A stretch of 64,000 bases of DNA from Notospermus geniculatus (GCA_002633025.1 NMRB01000346.1:1-64000), one strand, 5' to 3'. Counted from the stretch's first letter, positions 47,782-58,713 are shown. The notes: a model not told the origin generated them from the sequence alone. Program-made: numbers and translations.

Positions 47782-48654
47782 ACTAATGCAGCTATCAAGT
47801 TTAGCCCGGACCACCCCCCCTCAGGCATCGTCGTTCACTCGACGCCAAAATTCGTCGAGTCCCCAGTATTAAGATTTTATCTTTTGGTGGAATCTCCAAC
47901 TAGCAATATTTTTGCGGCAGTCGTATTTGCGCCGAGTACCTTCACACACGAATACTTGCGCGCGCGAGTGCCCGACCAAACAGGAACAATGACTTAGTCG
48001 AATCGCCGTCGATAGACTGACGATCGATAACTTCCGGCGGCAGGAGATGAACACGTGATCACTCCACAACAAAAATGGCGGACGGAGGATCACATTCGGA
48101 ACTTCCGAAGGCAACTGCTCGGCAATTTCCGTGACAACTCGCGCTGCCCAGTGGACAGATGAGCAGTTCGCCTCAGGTCGTTCCGAATGGGAGGTTCAGT
48201 GAGAAGGTATGGAGTGCGATGAGAGTAAAAAAGTCTGCGTAGGCCTCCACTTATTTAAGGAGCGTGCATGACCAAGAAGGATTGACGATCCATCTTCTTC
48301 ATTCTGGCGGGTCAGATCTGCATAAATTAGTGACCAGGCATGCAATGAAGGGGCAACTGAGGCCACAATGTCGAACATATAAAATGCAAAAAATTATATT
48401 TTTCTAACTTTGGTAGGCCTACGGCAGGCAATGTCGAGTTTGGAGCGAGTCCCGGCCACCTGTTCCACACACTTTTAGGGAACAACTAGTGCCCCACGCA
48501 TACTATTTTGCCCTGAAGTGAATCCCCACCTGATACATTTTATAGTACTGGCGTATCCATGTCGAGTCCCCCACTTCCAAAATACTGCAGACTGGCGAGT
48601 TAGTGTCGAGTGCCTGAGGAGGGGGGTTCCGGGATTAACTTGATAGCTGCATAA
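47782..48654. mobile_element. 873-bp foldback with a unique interior
   Basis: Ends TGCAGCTATCAAGTTTAGCC and the inverse AACTTGATAGCTGCA. The interior is CpG-rich near 47930-48150 and contains AAAATGGCGGACGGAGG at about 48071 on the plus strand, a start-codon-like context followed by a short frame. Confidence 0.72.
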
Positions 48655-49119
48655 GATGACACCAGGAGAGAATGGAATTAGATTGTTTCAGATTTCATAA
48701 CAGACACACAATACTGAAACTGACAAACATTTGGTCTCAACCTGCCAAGGTAAGAGCGACATGCATCTGCTTTTGCCAGAGCGGGTCACATTTGTCAGTC
48801 CCAAGGGTGTCCACTATAAAGAGGTTCCAATGTAATGTAAGCCGTGTCCTTTATATAGAGGTGTATGTAGGAGGATGGACGTTGATGATTATTGATTGAG
48901 AGTTGGATGATGAACATTTAGCATCCCAATTAGGATGATGTTCTGCTGGGCCACTGGATCGTACAGGAGTCTGTCTCCCTCATCTGGCAACCCAGCAAAA
49001 TAATTTAATACTGATCAAATTATGGAGTCCAATAAGTATGTTATTTCAGGAATTCAGGGTGTTAATGGGCAATATTTATCTAATACAGAAGGAAACAGGA
49101 ATGCCCCGAGAAAATCTAC

Positions 49120-49870
49120 TATGCTGTGCATACTGTAGCACAGCATTCCACATTGCAGCGTATGGTATTTCTTACTATCGCACACTATTCCTTACTGCAG
49201 CACAGTATTCCTTACTGTAGCACAGTATTCCTTACTGCAGCACAGTATAGTTTAATGTAACATGGTATTCCTTACTGTAGCACAGTACTCCTTATTGTAG
49301 CACAGTATTCCTTACTGTACCACAGTACACTTTAATGTGTATTCCTTTCTGTAGCACAGTACTCCTTACTGTAGCACAGTATTCCTTACTGTACCACAGT
49401 ACACTTTAGGCCTAATGTAACATGGTATTCCTTACTGTAGAACAGTACTCCTTACTGCAGCACGGTATTCCTTACTGCAGCACAGTTTACATTGTACTTT
49501 AATGTAACATGGGATTCCTTACTGTAGCACAGTACTCCTTACTGTAGCACAGTACTTAATACTGTAGCAGAGTATTCCTCCACTGTAGCAGAGTATTCCC
49601 CACTGTAGCACAGTATTCCCACTGTAGCACAGTACTCCTTACTGTAGCACAGTACTCCTTACTGTAGCACAGTACTCCTTACTGTAGCACAGCACTACAT
49701 ATTGTAGCACAGTACTCCTAACTGTAGCACAGTATTCCTTACTTTAGGACAGTAATCCCTCTATTCGTTACTGTAGCACAGTGTTCATTACTGTAGGACA
49801 GTGTTCATGACTGTAGGCACAATGTTCCTTAAATGTAGCACAGTCTTCCTTACAGTTGCACTGTTATTGT
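49120..49870. repeat. 20-bp minisatellite (GTAGCACAGTATTCCTTACT)
   Basis: More than 30 imperfect units of about 20 bp run for 750 bp, with interspersed variants (GTACCACAGTACACTTTA, AATGTAACATGGTATTCC). Units lie head to tail, with no unique spacers. Confidence 0.93.
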
Positions 49871-50429
49871 AACTTCAGTATAATGCAGGACAGCACATGT
49901 ACTGAGTGAATCTACACTAAAATATCATCTAGTAAACAGCAAATGTAGTGTATAACACATGTAGTGTTCCTTCATTAGTTTATTACGATGTGATTGCGAT
50001 CATGGACGTGAAACAGCTGCGCACAGCTACAGCATTTCACACAGCTTCAAATAGAAATTTGACATTCACGTGCATCGGGATCAATACTGTCTAGGAAACC
50101 TGGGGATTCTCAATCAAAAATGTGCACAGGTTGATCGTAAAATGATCGGGCGTTTAAACAGCCAAATGGATTAAACGCTAGAGAGCAATTAGATTAAGTA
50201 CATCGTTACATCATGAAATTATCGCTAATTACGCGTGGGTCTAATTAAAGTAATTTAAAAGAGATAAATTTTTATTGATGAATTTGCGAAGATCTGTTAT
50301 ATTGAATTGTAACATTCATGTAAGCCATCGGTGCCAATGTGATACTCGACGATTTAGATGATGTTTAGTGCCATGAGTATTACTCATACTCACTGCTTCG
50401 AAAATGTCAAGGCGAGGGCAGCTTCCCAA

Positions 50430-50925
50430 GGAGTATTACTCTCAGTACTGCTCCAGGAAAGAGAATTACATGTACTCTCGGTACTGCTCTTGGGAAAAGA
50501 GTATTACTTTCAGTTATGCTCTGGGGAAAAGAGTATTGCTCTCAGTTCTCTGGGAAAAGGGTATTACTGTTGGTACTGCTCTGGGAAAAGAGTATCACTC
50601 TCGGTACTGCTCTGGGGAAAAGAGTATTACTCTTGGTACTGCTCTGGGGCAAGAGTATTACTCTTGGTACTGCTCTGGGGCAAGAGTATTACTCTCAGTA
50701 CTGCTCTGGGGAAAAGAGTATTACTCTTGGTACTGCTCTGGGCAAAAGAGCATTACTCTTGGTACTGCTCTGGGAAAAGAGCATTACTCTTGGTACTGCT
50801 CTGGGGAAGAGTAGTGGTCTCAGTACAGCTCTAGGGAAAAGAGTATTACTCTCAGTACTGCTCTGGGAAAGAGTATTGCTCTCGGTACTGCTATTGGGGA
50901 AAAGAGTATTACTCAACATAGTATC
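50430..50925. repeat. 30-bp minisatellite (GTACTGCTCTGGGGAAAAGAG unit)
   Basis: About 16 units of roughly 30 bp, open in several frames. The apparent Leu/Ser/Tyr-rich proteins across it come from the repeat and not from a gene. Confidence 0.93.
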
Positions 50926-51074
50926 AGTCTAGTCTAGGTGTTACCACTGTCTATGTATGGATTGGACAGGACACCAGTCTTATCAAATTGGTTCCCAATT
51001 CTGCCACCAGGGTGGGGATTCTGAGGCATACCTCATGCATACGGTGGAACTTTAAAGAGATCTTTTCTACTTAC

Positions 51075-53853
51075 CACAGCTGATTTGTGGTGATACCCGG
51101 TGCAACTTTTAATGTCGTCCATAATATCAAATCGTTTGATCACCTCAAGTAGCGACATCAGTTTACTCAGGGTGCAGTTTTCTCCATCCCTTTGCATCCA
51201 AGATAAGAAGAAATACTCCACTGGATCGTTTGTGTGTCCTATTATCGATACATCATTCTGGGAGAAACCTGAAAAGACGAAATGCGAAAATGGAAAACTT
51301 TTCCCCTCAGACAAATTCGAAACTGACGAAAACGAGAAACATCTGTGCAATTCCGCCGAAATCACAAATACAACCTTGGCCTGAAATCGGCTGACGTGAC
51401 ACAATCCATGATTCAGCAATGATTGACTCTGATACAACGCTGTCTAATGCGGATGTCAGGTCGACCTTGCGATGGCACAGAACAGGCGCACGCTGACTTT
51501 TCTAGATCACTTTGCGTCTGAGGCACGGCAGCGTGAAACAAATCAGTCACCGATCTGGTGTGACATGACTGCAGTTGCGTCTCACTTGCGACGATCGGGA
51601 TCAGTCGCTGATCAAAAAGATCATGAATCGCAGCAGTTGAACCTATTCAACTTCTGTGTCATCCCGACGGGCGTAAAACATTCACAGGTGACCTGAACAC
51701 GGTTACGATTCCCTGCGCGCTGATGCTGCCTGTTCCACGATGATCGTACACATTTTCATTTTTGTGACCTGACCGTGCTTGCGACACCCGATGCTGACTG
51801 TTCCGTCGTAGCGCAGGCAATCACAGTGTGACCTGACATCCGCATTAGTCACTGTTGTGGCTTCTCTGCATCACGTGATTAAGTTTGAGACCGAGGTTCT
51901 GTTTGCGATTTCGGTGGATAACATACCTAATTCTCCAGCCAAAGCTCGCCAATCATTATTGAGACCTGCTGGCATTCGTGTCTGGAGATTCTCATTCAAC
52001 ACTTGAAACACGGACCGCCCAAGTTTGCGGAGTGGCGTATCTGCTGTTGGCCGCTGGACACACTGGGATGCTGCTTGCAACTGGCTGCAAAAACAACAGG
52101 CTTATTTCATGGGCAGTCAAAATACATCCTGAGAATCTCAGGACATTTACGGTCGTACCCTCCCTCTATGCCCTTATGCAGCGGTCAATGGAAACTCTGT
52201 ACCCCCCCTGGTCAGGAATTTGACGTTATTTCGACGCCGAGACCGTCGAAATTCTGTCGAGGTCTGAATTAGCAAAACGTCTAAAACCTGTCGAAATGAA
52301 GAAAATACGATGGTGAATAATCGTCGAATGCCTGAAAAACGTGGATATGTTTTTAGGTGAATTCCTGTCGAAACAGATTATGACAGAGTGTCGAATTCGC
52401 TTCGAAATCCTGTCGAAATAATACACTGTGGTTGGAAATCATGCACAGCTGTAGCACAATATTACCGGTACCGTATACCGAACGTTGTTGGATGCGCTGC
52501 TGTCTCGTGCCAGGATCTGCGGGAAAACGCGCAAAGTTTGTAAGATTTTGCTGAAAAAAAATCGATGCTTGATGCCTATTAAAGCTTTGTGAATTTCATA
52601 ATAGCTTTCTAACTGGTCGTACCCTCCCTCAATGCCCTTACTCCAGCAGTTACGAAACGTGCCCTGCTAACGGACGACGACGACGACGGACGCACAACCA
52701 TTGTATAAGCTCACCACAGGTGAGCTAAAAATAGATAACATTAAAGCCCCACAGTATTGAATTTTACGATATTTTCAAAACGTTAGGAGAGTGCACATAC
52801 AGGTCCCATAGCCTCTTGAAGGTCCCCAAAATACTTGCCTGATACGCACTTCACACAATCAAGGCCTAGTTTTCAGCACGCATTGGAAAAAACTGCAGGG
52901 AGAGCTCTAATGTATTCTGACAGAGCGTAGTACATTTTACACTACGCTGACGTCGTGCGAGAATCGCGGCGATGATTTGCGTTTTTCACATTCAATACAG
53001 TGGGGCTTTAATGTTTTGGTATAGACGGTGCTGCCACCTGTCCGCAGGAAAGTAACTATTATAATCAACCATGTAAATAAACAAACCGTAATGTTTATAA
53101 TTCGAACTAGAGCGCCTTTAATTCAGCAACACTGAATGTTGGATTTTTAGGCCATTCGCGTACATTTAGGATGCAAAAATATTTCGCTTTACTTTAAAGA
53201 TAATGTATCACGACTTCATTGTTTACATTCAATGTTTGTAAACATGGATGTTTACATCATGTTATTTGGACTTTTTGGGACAAGCCAACCCACCAAATTG
53301 AATCGTTTTGGTGTCAAAAGAATTTTCAGAGGGGCACGCCACCAACTAATTACTCATAAGACAATAAAACACTGGACATAAACAAACAAAATGTAAATAA
53401 ACAATGATTTTCGTGGCCCGTGAAAATACCCGTGATACATTATCTTTAAATTAGGCTGGGCTAATGAGGAACTTTGGAGCCGTCAGAGGCCGCTACGAGT
53501 TACCGGTCCCAGAACGTCATGAAATTTGACGTCACAGGGCAGAAATGCATGCCACACGTCGTCCATAATGACGTGTGCGCCGTGGCTCACGCATTTGACG
53601 TCAAATTTTGCGACGTTCTAGGACCGGTAACAGGCGGCCTCTTACGGCCACCGACGGCAGAAAAGTTCCCCATTGACCAGTAATGGGTTAAGAAGCCTGT
53701 AACTCTGTTGCTTTCTTGGGGAAAACAATTTTGAAGCCCTTGGCCTTGTTCCGTGGCACCCTTACCTGGGGTTGAATGCCGATGAAGGTAGATGGAACGC
53801 CGATCCAGTTTGTCTCTGATTTGCAGCAGAAGCTATATTTCCGGACTGAGCAG
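51075..53853 (-). CDS. Death-domain protein, MyD88-like or p75NTR-like (partial, three exons)
   Basis: Three minus-strand exons join in frame: 53766-53853, 51927-52084 and 51075-51268. All have clear polypyrimidine/AG acceptors and GT donors. Together exons 2 and 3 code for a death domain: TPLRKLGRSVFQVLNENLQ, then DWRALAGELGF, DPVEYFFLSWMQRDGENC and TLSKLMSLLEVIKRFDIMDD. The pattern DW-x-ALA-x-ELGF, a central SW and the final L-x-SLL-x-V-I-x-R-x-D are shared by MyD88 (innate immune adaptor) and p75NTR death domains. The upstream PL..L...V...L motif favours MyD88, while LAGELG favours p75NTR. Exon 1 codes for a Ser/Ala/Gln-rich linker. No TIR or membrane exon was found down to 45.8 kb, and the 5' part may lie beyond the 54456-54775 gap. 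Exon 3 ends at a codon boundary. Confidence 0.75.
51444..51848. mobile_element. 405-bp MITE in the death-domain gene intron
   Basis: Ends CTAATGCGGATGTCAGGTC and the inverse GACCTGACATCCGCATTAG. It lies between the two death-domain exons (intron 51269-51926). Confidence 0.9.
52200..52435. repeat. Degenerate TGTCGAAAT repeat
   Basis: CCTGTCGAAAT and related words recur irregularly, some inverted (TTTCGACG). It could be a decayed foldback. It lies in the intron upstream of exon 51927-52084. Confidence 0.5.
52741..53011. mobile_element. 271-bp MITE with TTAAAGCCCCACAGTATTGA ends
   Basis: Ends TTAAAGCCCCACAGTATTG and the inverse CAATACAGTGGGGCTTTAA. Confidence 0.9.
53193..53449 (+). mobile_element. 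MITE family D, copy 2
   Basis: Same ends and interior as copy 1, about 90 percent alike by eye, upstream of the death-domain exon 51927-52084. Confidence 0.9.
53465..53675. mobile_element. 211-bp imperfect palindrome with TTTGACGTCA core words
   Basis: Outer pair GGAACTTTGGAGCCGTC / GACGGCAGAAAAGTTCC; middle pair TTACCGGTCC / GGACCGGTAA; inner pair AAATTTGACGTCA / TGACGTCAAATTT. The inner words contain full CRE motifs (TGACGTCA). Confidence 0.8.
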
Positions 53854-54455
53854 CTGAAATGTCAATAAACAGGACTTAGTAAGGGATCATCTCAAAATTT
53901 CTTGATGCACAGAGAGACGAAATTTTTTCGTCTGGGGGGAAGGGGGCAGCACTTTCCTGACCAAAATTTCATCTTTTTCAGAACTTTTGGCATCACGTGT
54001 AAATTAGAAGAAAGAAACCAGAGAACTTCCAATATAGGAAGATTATCATGTTTTATCATGTACCCCACTGGGCCTCATTAGAAACATCAAATAATTCTGA
54101 AATAAAAGTGTTGATGCCAGACATATGACTTTTTCGTCATTTAGAGGGAGGTCAGGAGGTTCAGAAAGAGATGAAAAAAATTCGTCACTCTGGGCATCAA
54201 GCAATTTTGAGATGATCCCTTACCCCCCAGTATCGGTAGGTACACTCATGGCCAAAAGTAAATGGACAGCAGTTTATCTTGAATATCTCCAAACCAATGG
54301 GGTGGAGAAAATTGAATCCGACATATGTAGTACTAAATTTTCCTGGCTATCTAATGGTATCAACGTCGAAAAAATCTGCTGAAAACCGCATTTGACAGAA
54401 GTAATTTTGTAAAGGTATGTTTTTTGCTCCTTTTTTATTTGCAGGATTTCATTCA

Positions 54456-54775
54456 NNNNNNNNNNNNNNNNNNNNNNNNNNNNNNNNNNNNNNNNNNNNN
54501 NNNNNNNNNNNNNNNNNNNNNNNNNNNNNNNNNNNNNNNNNNNNNNNNNNNNNNNNNNNNNNNNNNNNNNNNNNNNNNNNNNNNNNNNNNNNNNNNNNNN
54601 NNNNNNNNNNNNNNNNNNNNNNNNNNNNNNNNNNNNNNNNNNNNNNNNNNNNNNNNNNNNNNNNNNNNNNNNNNNNNNNNNNNNNNNNNNNNNNNNNNNN
54701 NNNNNNNNNNNNNNNNNNNNNNNNNNNNNNNNNNNNNNNNNNNNNNNNNNNNNNNNNNNNNNNNNNNNNNNNNNN
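54456..54775. other. Assembly gap (320 N)
   Basis: Run of N between the death-domain exons and the Penelope-like fragment. Upstream exons of the death-domain gene could be lost here. Confidence 1.
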
Positions 54776-55291
54776 TAGCTTGGAGGAATTAAACTAACAG
54801 TATAATTATACTAACAGTACAATACCCCAAGACTATAGTAAGAGTAATTTATATTAAACAAATGAATGAGGAAGTGATAAAAAATTAGGCCTAGAAAAAG
54901 AAATGAAGAAAGAGATAATAAGAAATGAAGGGGCAACAGTAAAGAAAGAAAGCCTAGGTGAACAGCACCTACAAAACCTGACCAACGAAAATTTAGAAAC
55001 AGACCATGGACGAAGACAAAGGCCTAAAAAAGAGGAACCCTGTCCTCCAAGGAAAAGGGTCTACTAATGGGAAAAGAGGGGTTGAAAAGCACTGACCAGC
55101 GAACAAAATAGGAGAAGAGCAATGGAAGACAAGGCCTAGAAAAAGGACCCCTGTCCCCCGGCCTGAGCTACAGTCTTCCAAAGCAACGACCCTATTAAAA
55201 GAAAAGAGGGGGTGAAAGGACCCCATCTGGGGCCCCATGCCAAATGTTTTTGGCTCTGACACTAAGGGGAAGCTGCGAGGTTATCAGAAAC
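54776..55291 (-). mobile_element. Likely 3' tail of the Penelope-like fragment
   Basis: This stretch follows the GIY-YIG stop on the same strand and reaches the N gap at 54775. It shows no gene or conserved domain. An apparent frame at 54993-55262 has no recognisable protein. The simplest reading is 3' non-coding sequence of the retroelement; an alternative is unrelated unique DNA. Confidence 0.4.
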
Positions 55292-55702
55292 TCAGGACCT
55301 AGTGTTGAGGCCTGAGGGGGTGATAGTTTTAAGGGTCCACATCCATTTCAACTCTGTACTGAGGAGGGTCGTGTCATCTGAACATGTCTCCAGAATGGTG
55401 AACATCAGGTCCTTGATAGAATGTCCTGGCAGTTTAAAATGGGTATAGAGTAATGAGCAGTCACGCTCATCCTCTATCCCCCGCCGGATGTTGGATTTGT
55501 GGTTGTTCATCCTTCTCCGGAAACACATGGTCTGTCCGACGTACTGGTTGACTGTAGGGCATCTGGTACAGGTGATACAGTAGACAACGTTCTTACTGTC
55601 ACAATCCGCAGGGCTCCTCAGGATGACCCTAACAAGATGACATTGTAAATGTCGTATGGTTCCCGATGTAGAGGTACCTCTACCGGTACAGGAACGACAC
55701 AT
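55292..55702 (-). mobile_element. Penelope-like retroelement fragment, GIY-YIG endonuclease domain
   Basis: An open frame of 136 codons contains NVVYCITCTRC, then NQYVGQTMCFRRRMNNHKS, then HFKLPGHSIKDLMFTILE, and ends ELKWMWTLKT..PSGLN. This is the GIY-YIG nuclease arrangement found at the C terminus of Penelope-like elements: VYC/YVG as the GIY/YIG pair, an arginine helix (FRRRMNNH), and a C-terminal acidic-aromatic block. The reverse transcriptase that should precede it (higher coordinates) is absent; the sequence changes abruptly to tandem repeats at about 55690. The copy is 5'-truncated, as is usual for these elements. Confidence 0.85.
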
Positions 55703-55795
55703 TGATAGAGATCAAGATACACTGATAGAGATCAGAAACATTGATAGAGATCAGGATACATTGACAGAGATCAGGATACATTGGTTGATGAGCAT
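55690..55795. repeat. 21-bp tandem repeat (ATTGATAGAGATCAGGATACA)
   Basis: About five units with small variants begin right at the 5' truncation point of the Penelope-like fragment. Confidence 0.88.
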
Positions 55796-55844
55796 GATGA
55801 GGCCCATAGAACTTGATCTCATGGCACATAACTCATCCCTTGAT

Positions 55845-56240
55845 TGACCCTGACCTTGACCTTGATATCTGATCATCAAGGTCATTGTATAATCGAAATG
55901 GGCATCCTCAATAACCTAAGTATGTCTGATATCATGCATATACGGGTACCACTACCACAGGCAGAGATATTTCAAATTATTAAGTTTGACCTTGACCTTG
56001 ACCTATGATCATTAAGGTCATTGCACAATCGAAATGCGCTTCCTCAGTAACGTAGGTATGGGCGTTATCAAACCTCTACCGCTACCACGGACAAAGATAT
56101 TTCGAATTATCAAGTTTGACCTTGACCTTGATCTCTGACCATCAAGGTCATTGCAGATCGGAATGGGCAATAACCTAAGTATGGATGATATCATGCATCT
56201 ATCTCTACCACGGGCGGAGATGTTTCAAATTATCTAACTT
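55845..56240. repeat. Three direct repeats of about 130 bp with TGACCTTGACCTTGACC
   Basis: Each unit has TTGACCTTGACCTTGA, ATCAAGGTCATTG, CGAAATG, AACCTAAGTATG, ATATCATGCAT and CCACGGGCAGAGATATTTC. Sequence identity is high between units. Confidence 0.9.
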
Positions 56241-56619
56241 GTTTCATGTTGTTCAGTTGACAATATGGCAAGTTATCTCAAAATATGGCACGTTATCTCA
56301 AAATACCGGTATCAAATTTGCGATATCGATATCACCATGACCCCAACATCTCAGATCAAAATAATCAGTCCATTCGATTCCTAGGGTATGAAAACCTAGG
56401 GGTAGAACCTATTTCCATTGCACTAGGTGTTAAAGGAGCGGGATCAGATAAAAACGTGACAGAAAAATATCAAGTCTGAGATGTTGATTACATCATGATG
56501 GAGGCATCTGATGTTGAAAATGATTAGCTCATTGTATTGCCCTTGTTGACAAACCTAGGGGTAGGATGTGTTCACCAGAGCTGTGGCTCTTAAAGGAGAT
56601 AAGATATGAAGGCGTGACA

Positions 56620-56960
56620 GATGGACACACACACAGACGCACCACACACGCACACATACACACGCACGCACACAGTGACACAAACGCACACGCACGCGCA
56701 CACATACCCGTATTTGGTACAAAGGTAGGACCCAGTCTCCGTAAGCCAAACAGAGGACTACGTTTTCCTCAAGTCCTAGCCGCACCAATAGGTTGTAGCT
56801 GTTCAAGGAGATGAGATATGAAGGTGTGACAGACCGGACACACAGACACACACACACACACACACACATACCCGTATTTGGTACAAAGGTAGGACCCAGT
56901 CTCCGTAAGCCAAACAGAGGACTACGTTTTCCTCAAGTCCTAGCCGTACCAAATTTTGTA
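56620..56960. repeat. CA microsatellites with a duplicated 90-bp flank
   Basis: Two CA-rich tracts are each followed by the same 85-90 bp (CCCGTATTTGGTACAAAGG to CTCAAGTCCTAGCCG) at 56704-56790 and 56868-56950. The unit is a tandem duplication that includes the microsatellite. Confidence 0.9.
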
Positions 56961-57214
56961 CGGAACCTTGGCTTGGGTGTAGTAAGCACCAGCCACATTT
57001 ACTGTACCTACTCCTCAACAGGCACACCAACGCACAGAGACAAAATTTCCATCAAATAGAGGACTTGGAAAAAACTAGTCAGGACAGCATATGGAGGACC
57101 TGTGACGAAAATGGGATGATAACAAAGAGAGGACTTAAATATAGGTCCTCTCTTTACAAAAAGTCCTTCGTTTGTTGGTGTGCTTTCCTTATGATGTCCT
57201 CTCATTCCTGCATT

Positions 57215-57285
57215 CACGCACTCACACACACACACACACAAGCGCGCGCGCGCGCAGACAGACAGACAGACAGACAGACAGACCA
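57215..57285. repeat. (CA)n / (CG)n / (AGAC)n compound microsatellite
   Basis: ACACAC, then GCGCGCGC, then AGACAGACAGAC in sequence. The middle CG tract alternates purine and pyrimidine and could adopt Z-DNA. Confidence 0.93.
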
Positions 57286-57388
57286 AATGCGTGTAAATAT
57301 ATGCATGTGGGGACCGTGGCCCATTATGATTGCACGGTTATGTTTTAGGCATCCGCTTGAGTCAGAAAGTCGCACGTTCTCGCCAGTA

Positions 57389-57726
57389 GTAGCAAAGGCG
57401 GTAGTTGTGTATTACTACGCACCATGGAGTGTAAAATAGTACGTATTAAAACTGGTGACATCTCTTTAATCGATGACAGCGAGTGTAATGAGGGGCCAAA
57501 TATCAAACACTAGGTAGATTGGAATTATTCGAAGCAAGCACAAGACAAAANGTAGCAAAGGCGGTAGTTATGTATTACTACGCAGTATTACTACGCAGCA
57601 TGCACTGCAAAATAGTACGTATTAAAACTGATGGCATCTCTTTAATCGATGACAGCGAGTGTAATGAGGGGCCAAATATCAAACACTAGATTGATTGGAA
57701 TTATTCGAAGCAAGCACAAGACAAAA
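57389..57726. repeat. Direct duplication across a single N
   Basis: 57389-57550 and 57552-57726 are copies of the same sequence (GTAGCAAAGGCGGTAGTT to CAAGACAAAA) with a small insertion in the second, and the N at 57551 lies exactly between them. Confidence 0.9.
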
Positions 57727-58074
57727 CCATGCTAACTTGACTGATTTCAGGTGTCGCTGTACCACTGTATACAACCGCCGTGTCAATCTCGTCACACTTA
57801 AGCTCTGCCGCTTCAGTGAGTAAATTGGCTCTGGTGAATAAACTAGCACATCTCTGCGACTGAATTTTCGCATGTTGGAAGAGAAAATAGCACTGCACAC
57901 TACTGTATATCGCATGGCGTTGATAAATCCCTAGTTATGCCGTATTTTGACCGGGAAATCGGACACGAAGAGGGAACTTGACGTAGGCAGAGCACAAAAT
58001 CTGGCAGTGGTATCTGATTAATTTTAAGCAAAACTGGTGCCAAGGCGCTCATTCTGGAGGCAACTGAAGCCGAA

Positions 58075-58713
58075 TGGGTCAATGTCGTCCTGGGTATACC
58101 TTATGTTTACCCAGGATCAACCTGGGTAATCCTTTTCTTTGGCCCTGGGTAAACATAAGGATCCTTAACTTTACCCAGATTGGAGTTGCCGAGTGGTGTA
58201 GTGAGGTTGATATTCAGCGTAAATCATGAAATGAAGGGTGGCCTCGAACTAGGCCTATAGCTCCTAAGTCCTTGAGAATTTACTATCGGTCCCTTTTGAA
58301 AAGTTGTAGGGATTGGTCTTGTNTGCAAAAAGTAAATTCATGACAATGACGAAATGCACACGGATTATACATGTTCTACCTAGGCCTATCGCTCATAAGT
58401 CCTTGAGAATTTACTATCGGTCCCTTTTGAAAAGTTGTAGGGATTGGTATTGTCTCCCTATTGCAAACCCCGGAGGATGTATATCGGCAATTTGCAGCCC
58501 TTTATAGCAATGCTCCTACTGCATGTTCTCTGCCGAAAGAGACGCACGTACCAAATTCCATCCTCGGAGCGATCAGCACGATTCGGCCCGAACTCCCAAG
58601 CTGGGTAAAGTTAAGGATCCTCATGTTTACCCAGGATGATCCTGGGTAAAGAAAATGATTACCCAGGATAATTCTGGGTAAACATAAGGTATACCCAGCA
58701 CGACATTGACCCA
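58075..58713. mobile_element. 639-bp foldback element
   Basis: Ends TGGGTCAATGTCGTCCTGGG and the inverse, with further CCTGGGTAAACATAAGG pairs. A 71-bp direct duplication flanks the single N at 58323 in its middle. Confidence 0.87.

Larger units (their letters stand above)
45788..51074. other. Repeat-dominated region between the giant exon and the death-domain exons
   Basis: No exon seen. It holds repeat R with a nested foldback (45788-46215), MITE C (46281-46794), unassigned sequence (46800-47300), foldback J plus MITE I, a long foldback (47782-48654), a 20-bp minisatellite (49120-49870), unique AT-rich sequence (49870-50350) and a 30-bp minisatellite (50430-50925). If the death-domain gene continues downstream, its next exon should be here. 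Confidence 0.6.

Noticed and set aside
49120-49870. CRISPR-like array
   Set aside because: The units are head-to-tail with variation but no unique spacers; this is a minisatellite in a eukaryotic genome. The same applies to the arrays at 5920, 18058, 22015, 30500 and 50430.
50358-50932. Leu/Ser/Tyr-rich proteins in three overlapping plus-strand frames
   Set aside because: All arise from the 30-bp minisatellite; no splice sites or conserved motif.
45800-51074. TIR-domain exon to complete a MyD88 gene
   Set aside because: I looked for TIR box motifs on the minus strand and found none; the region is repeats and minisatellites.
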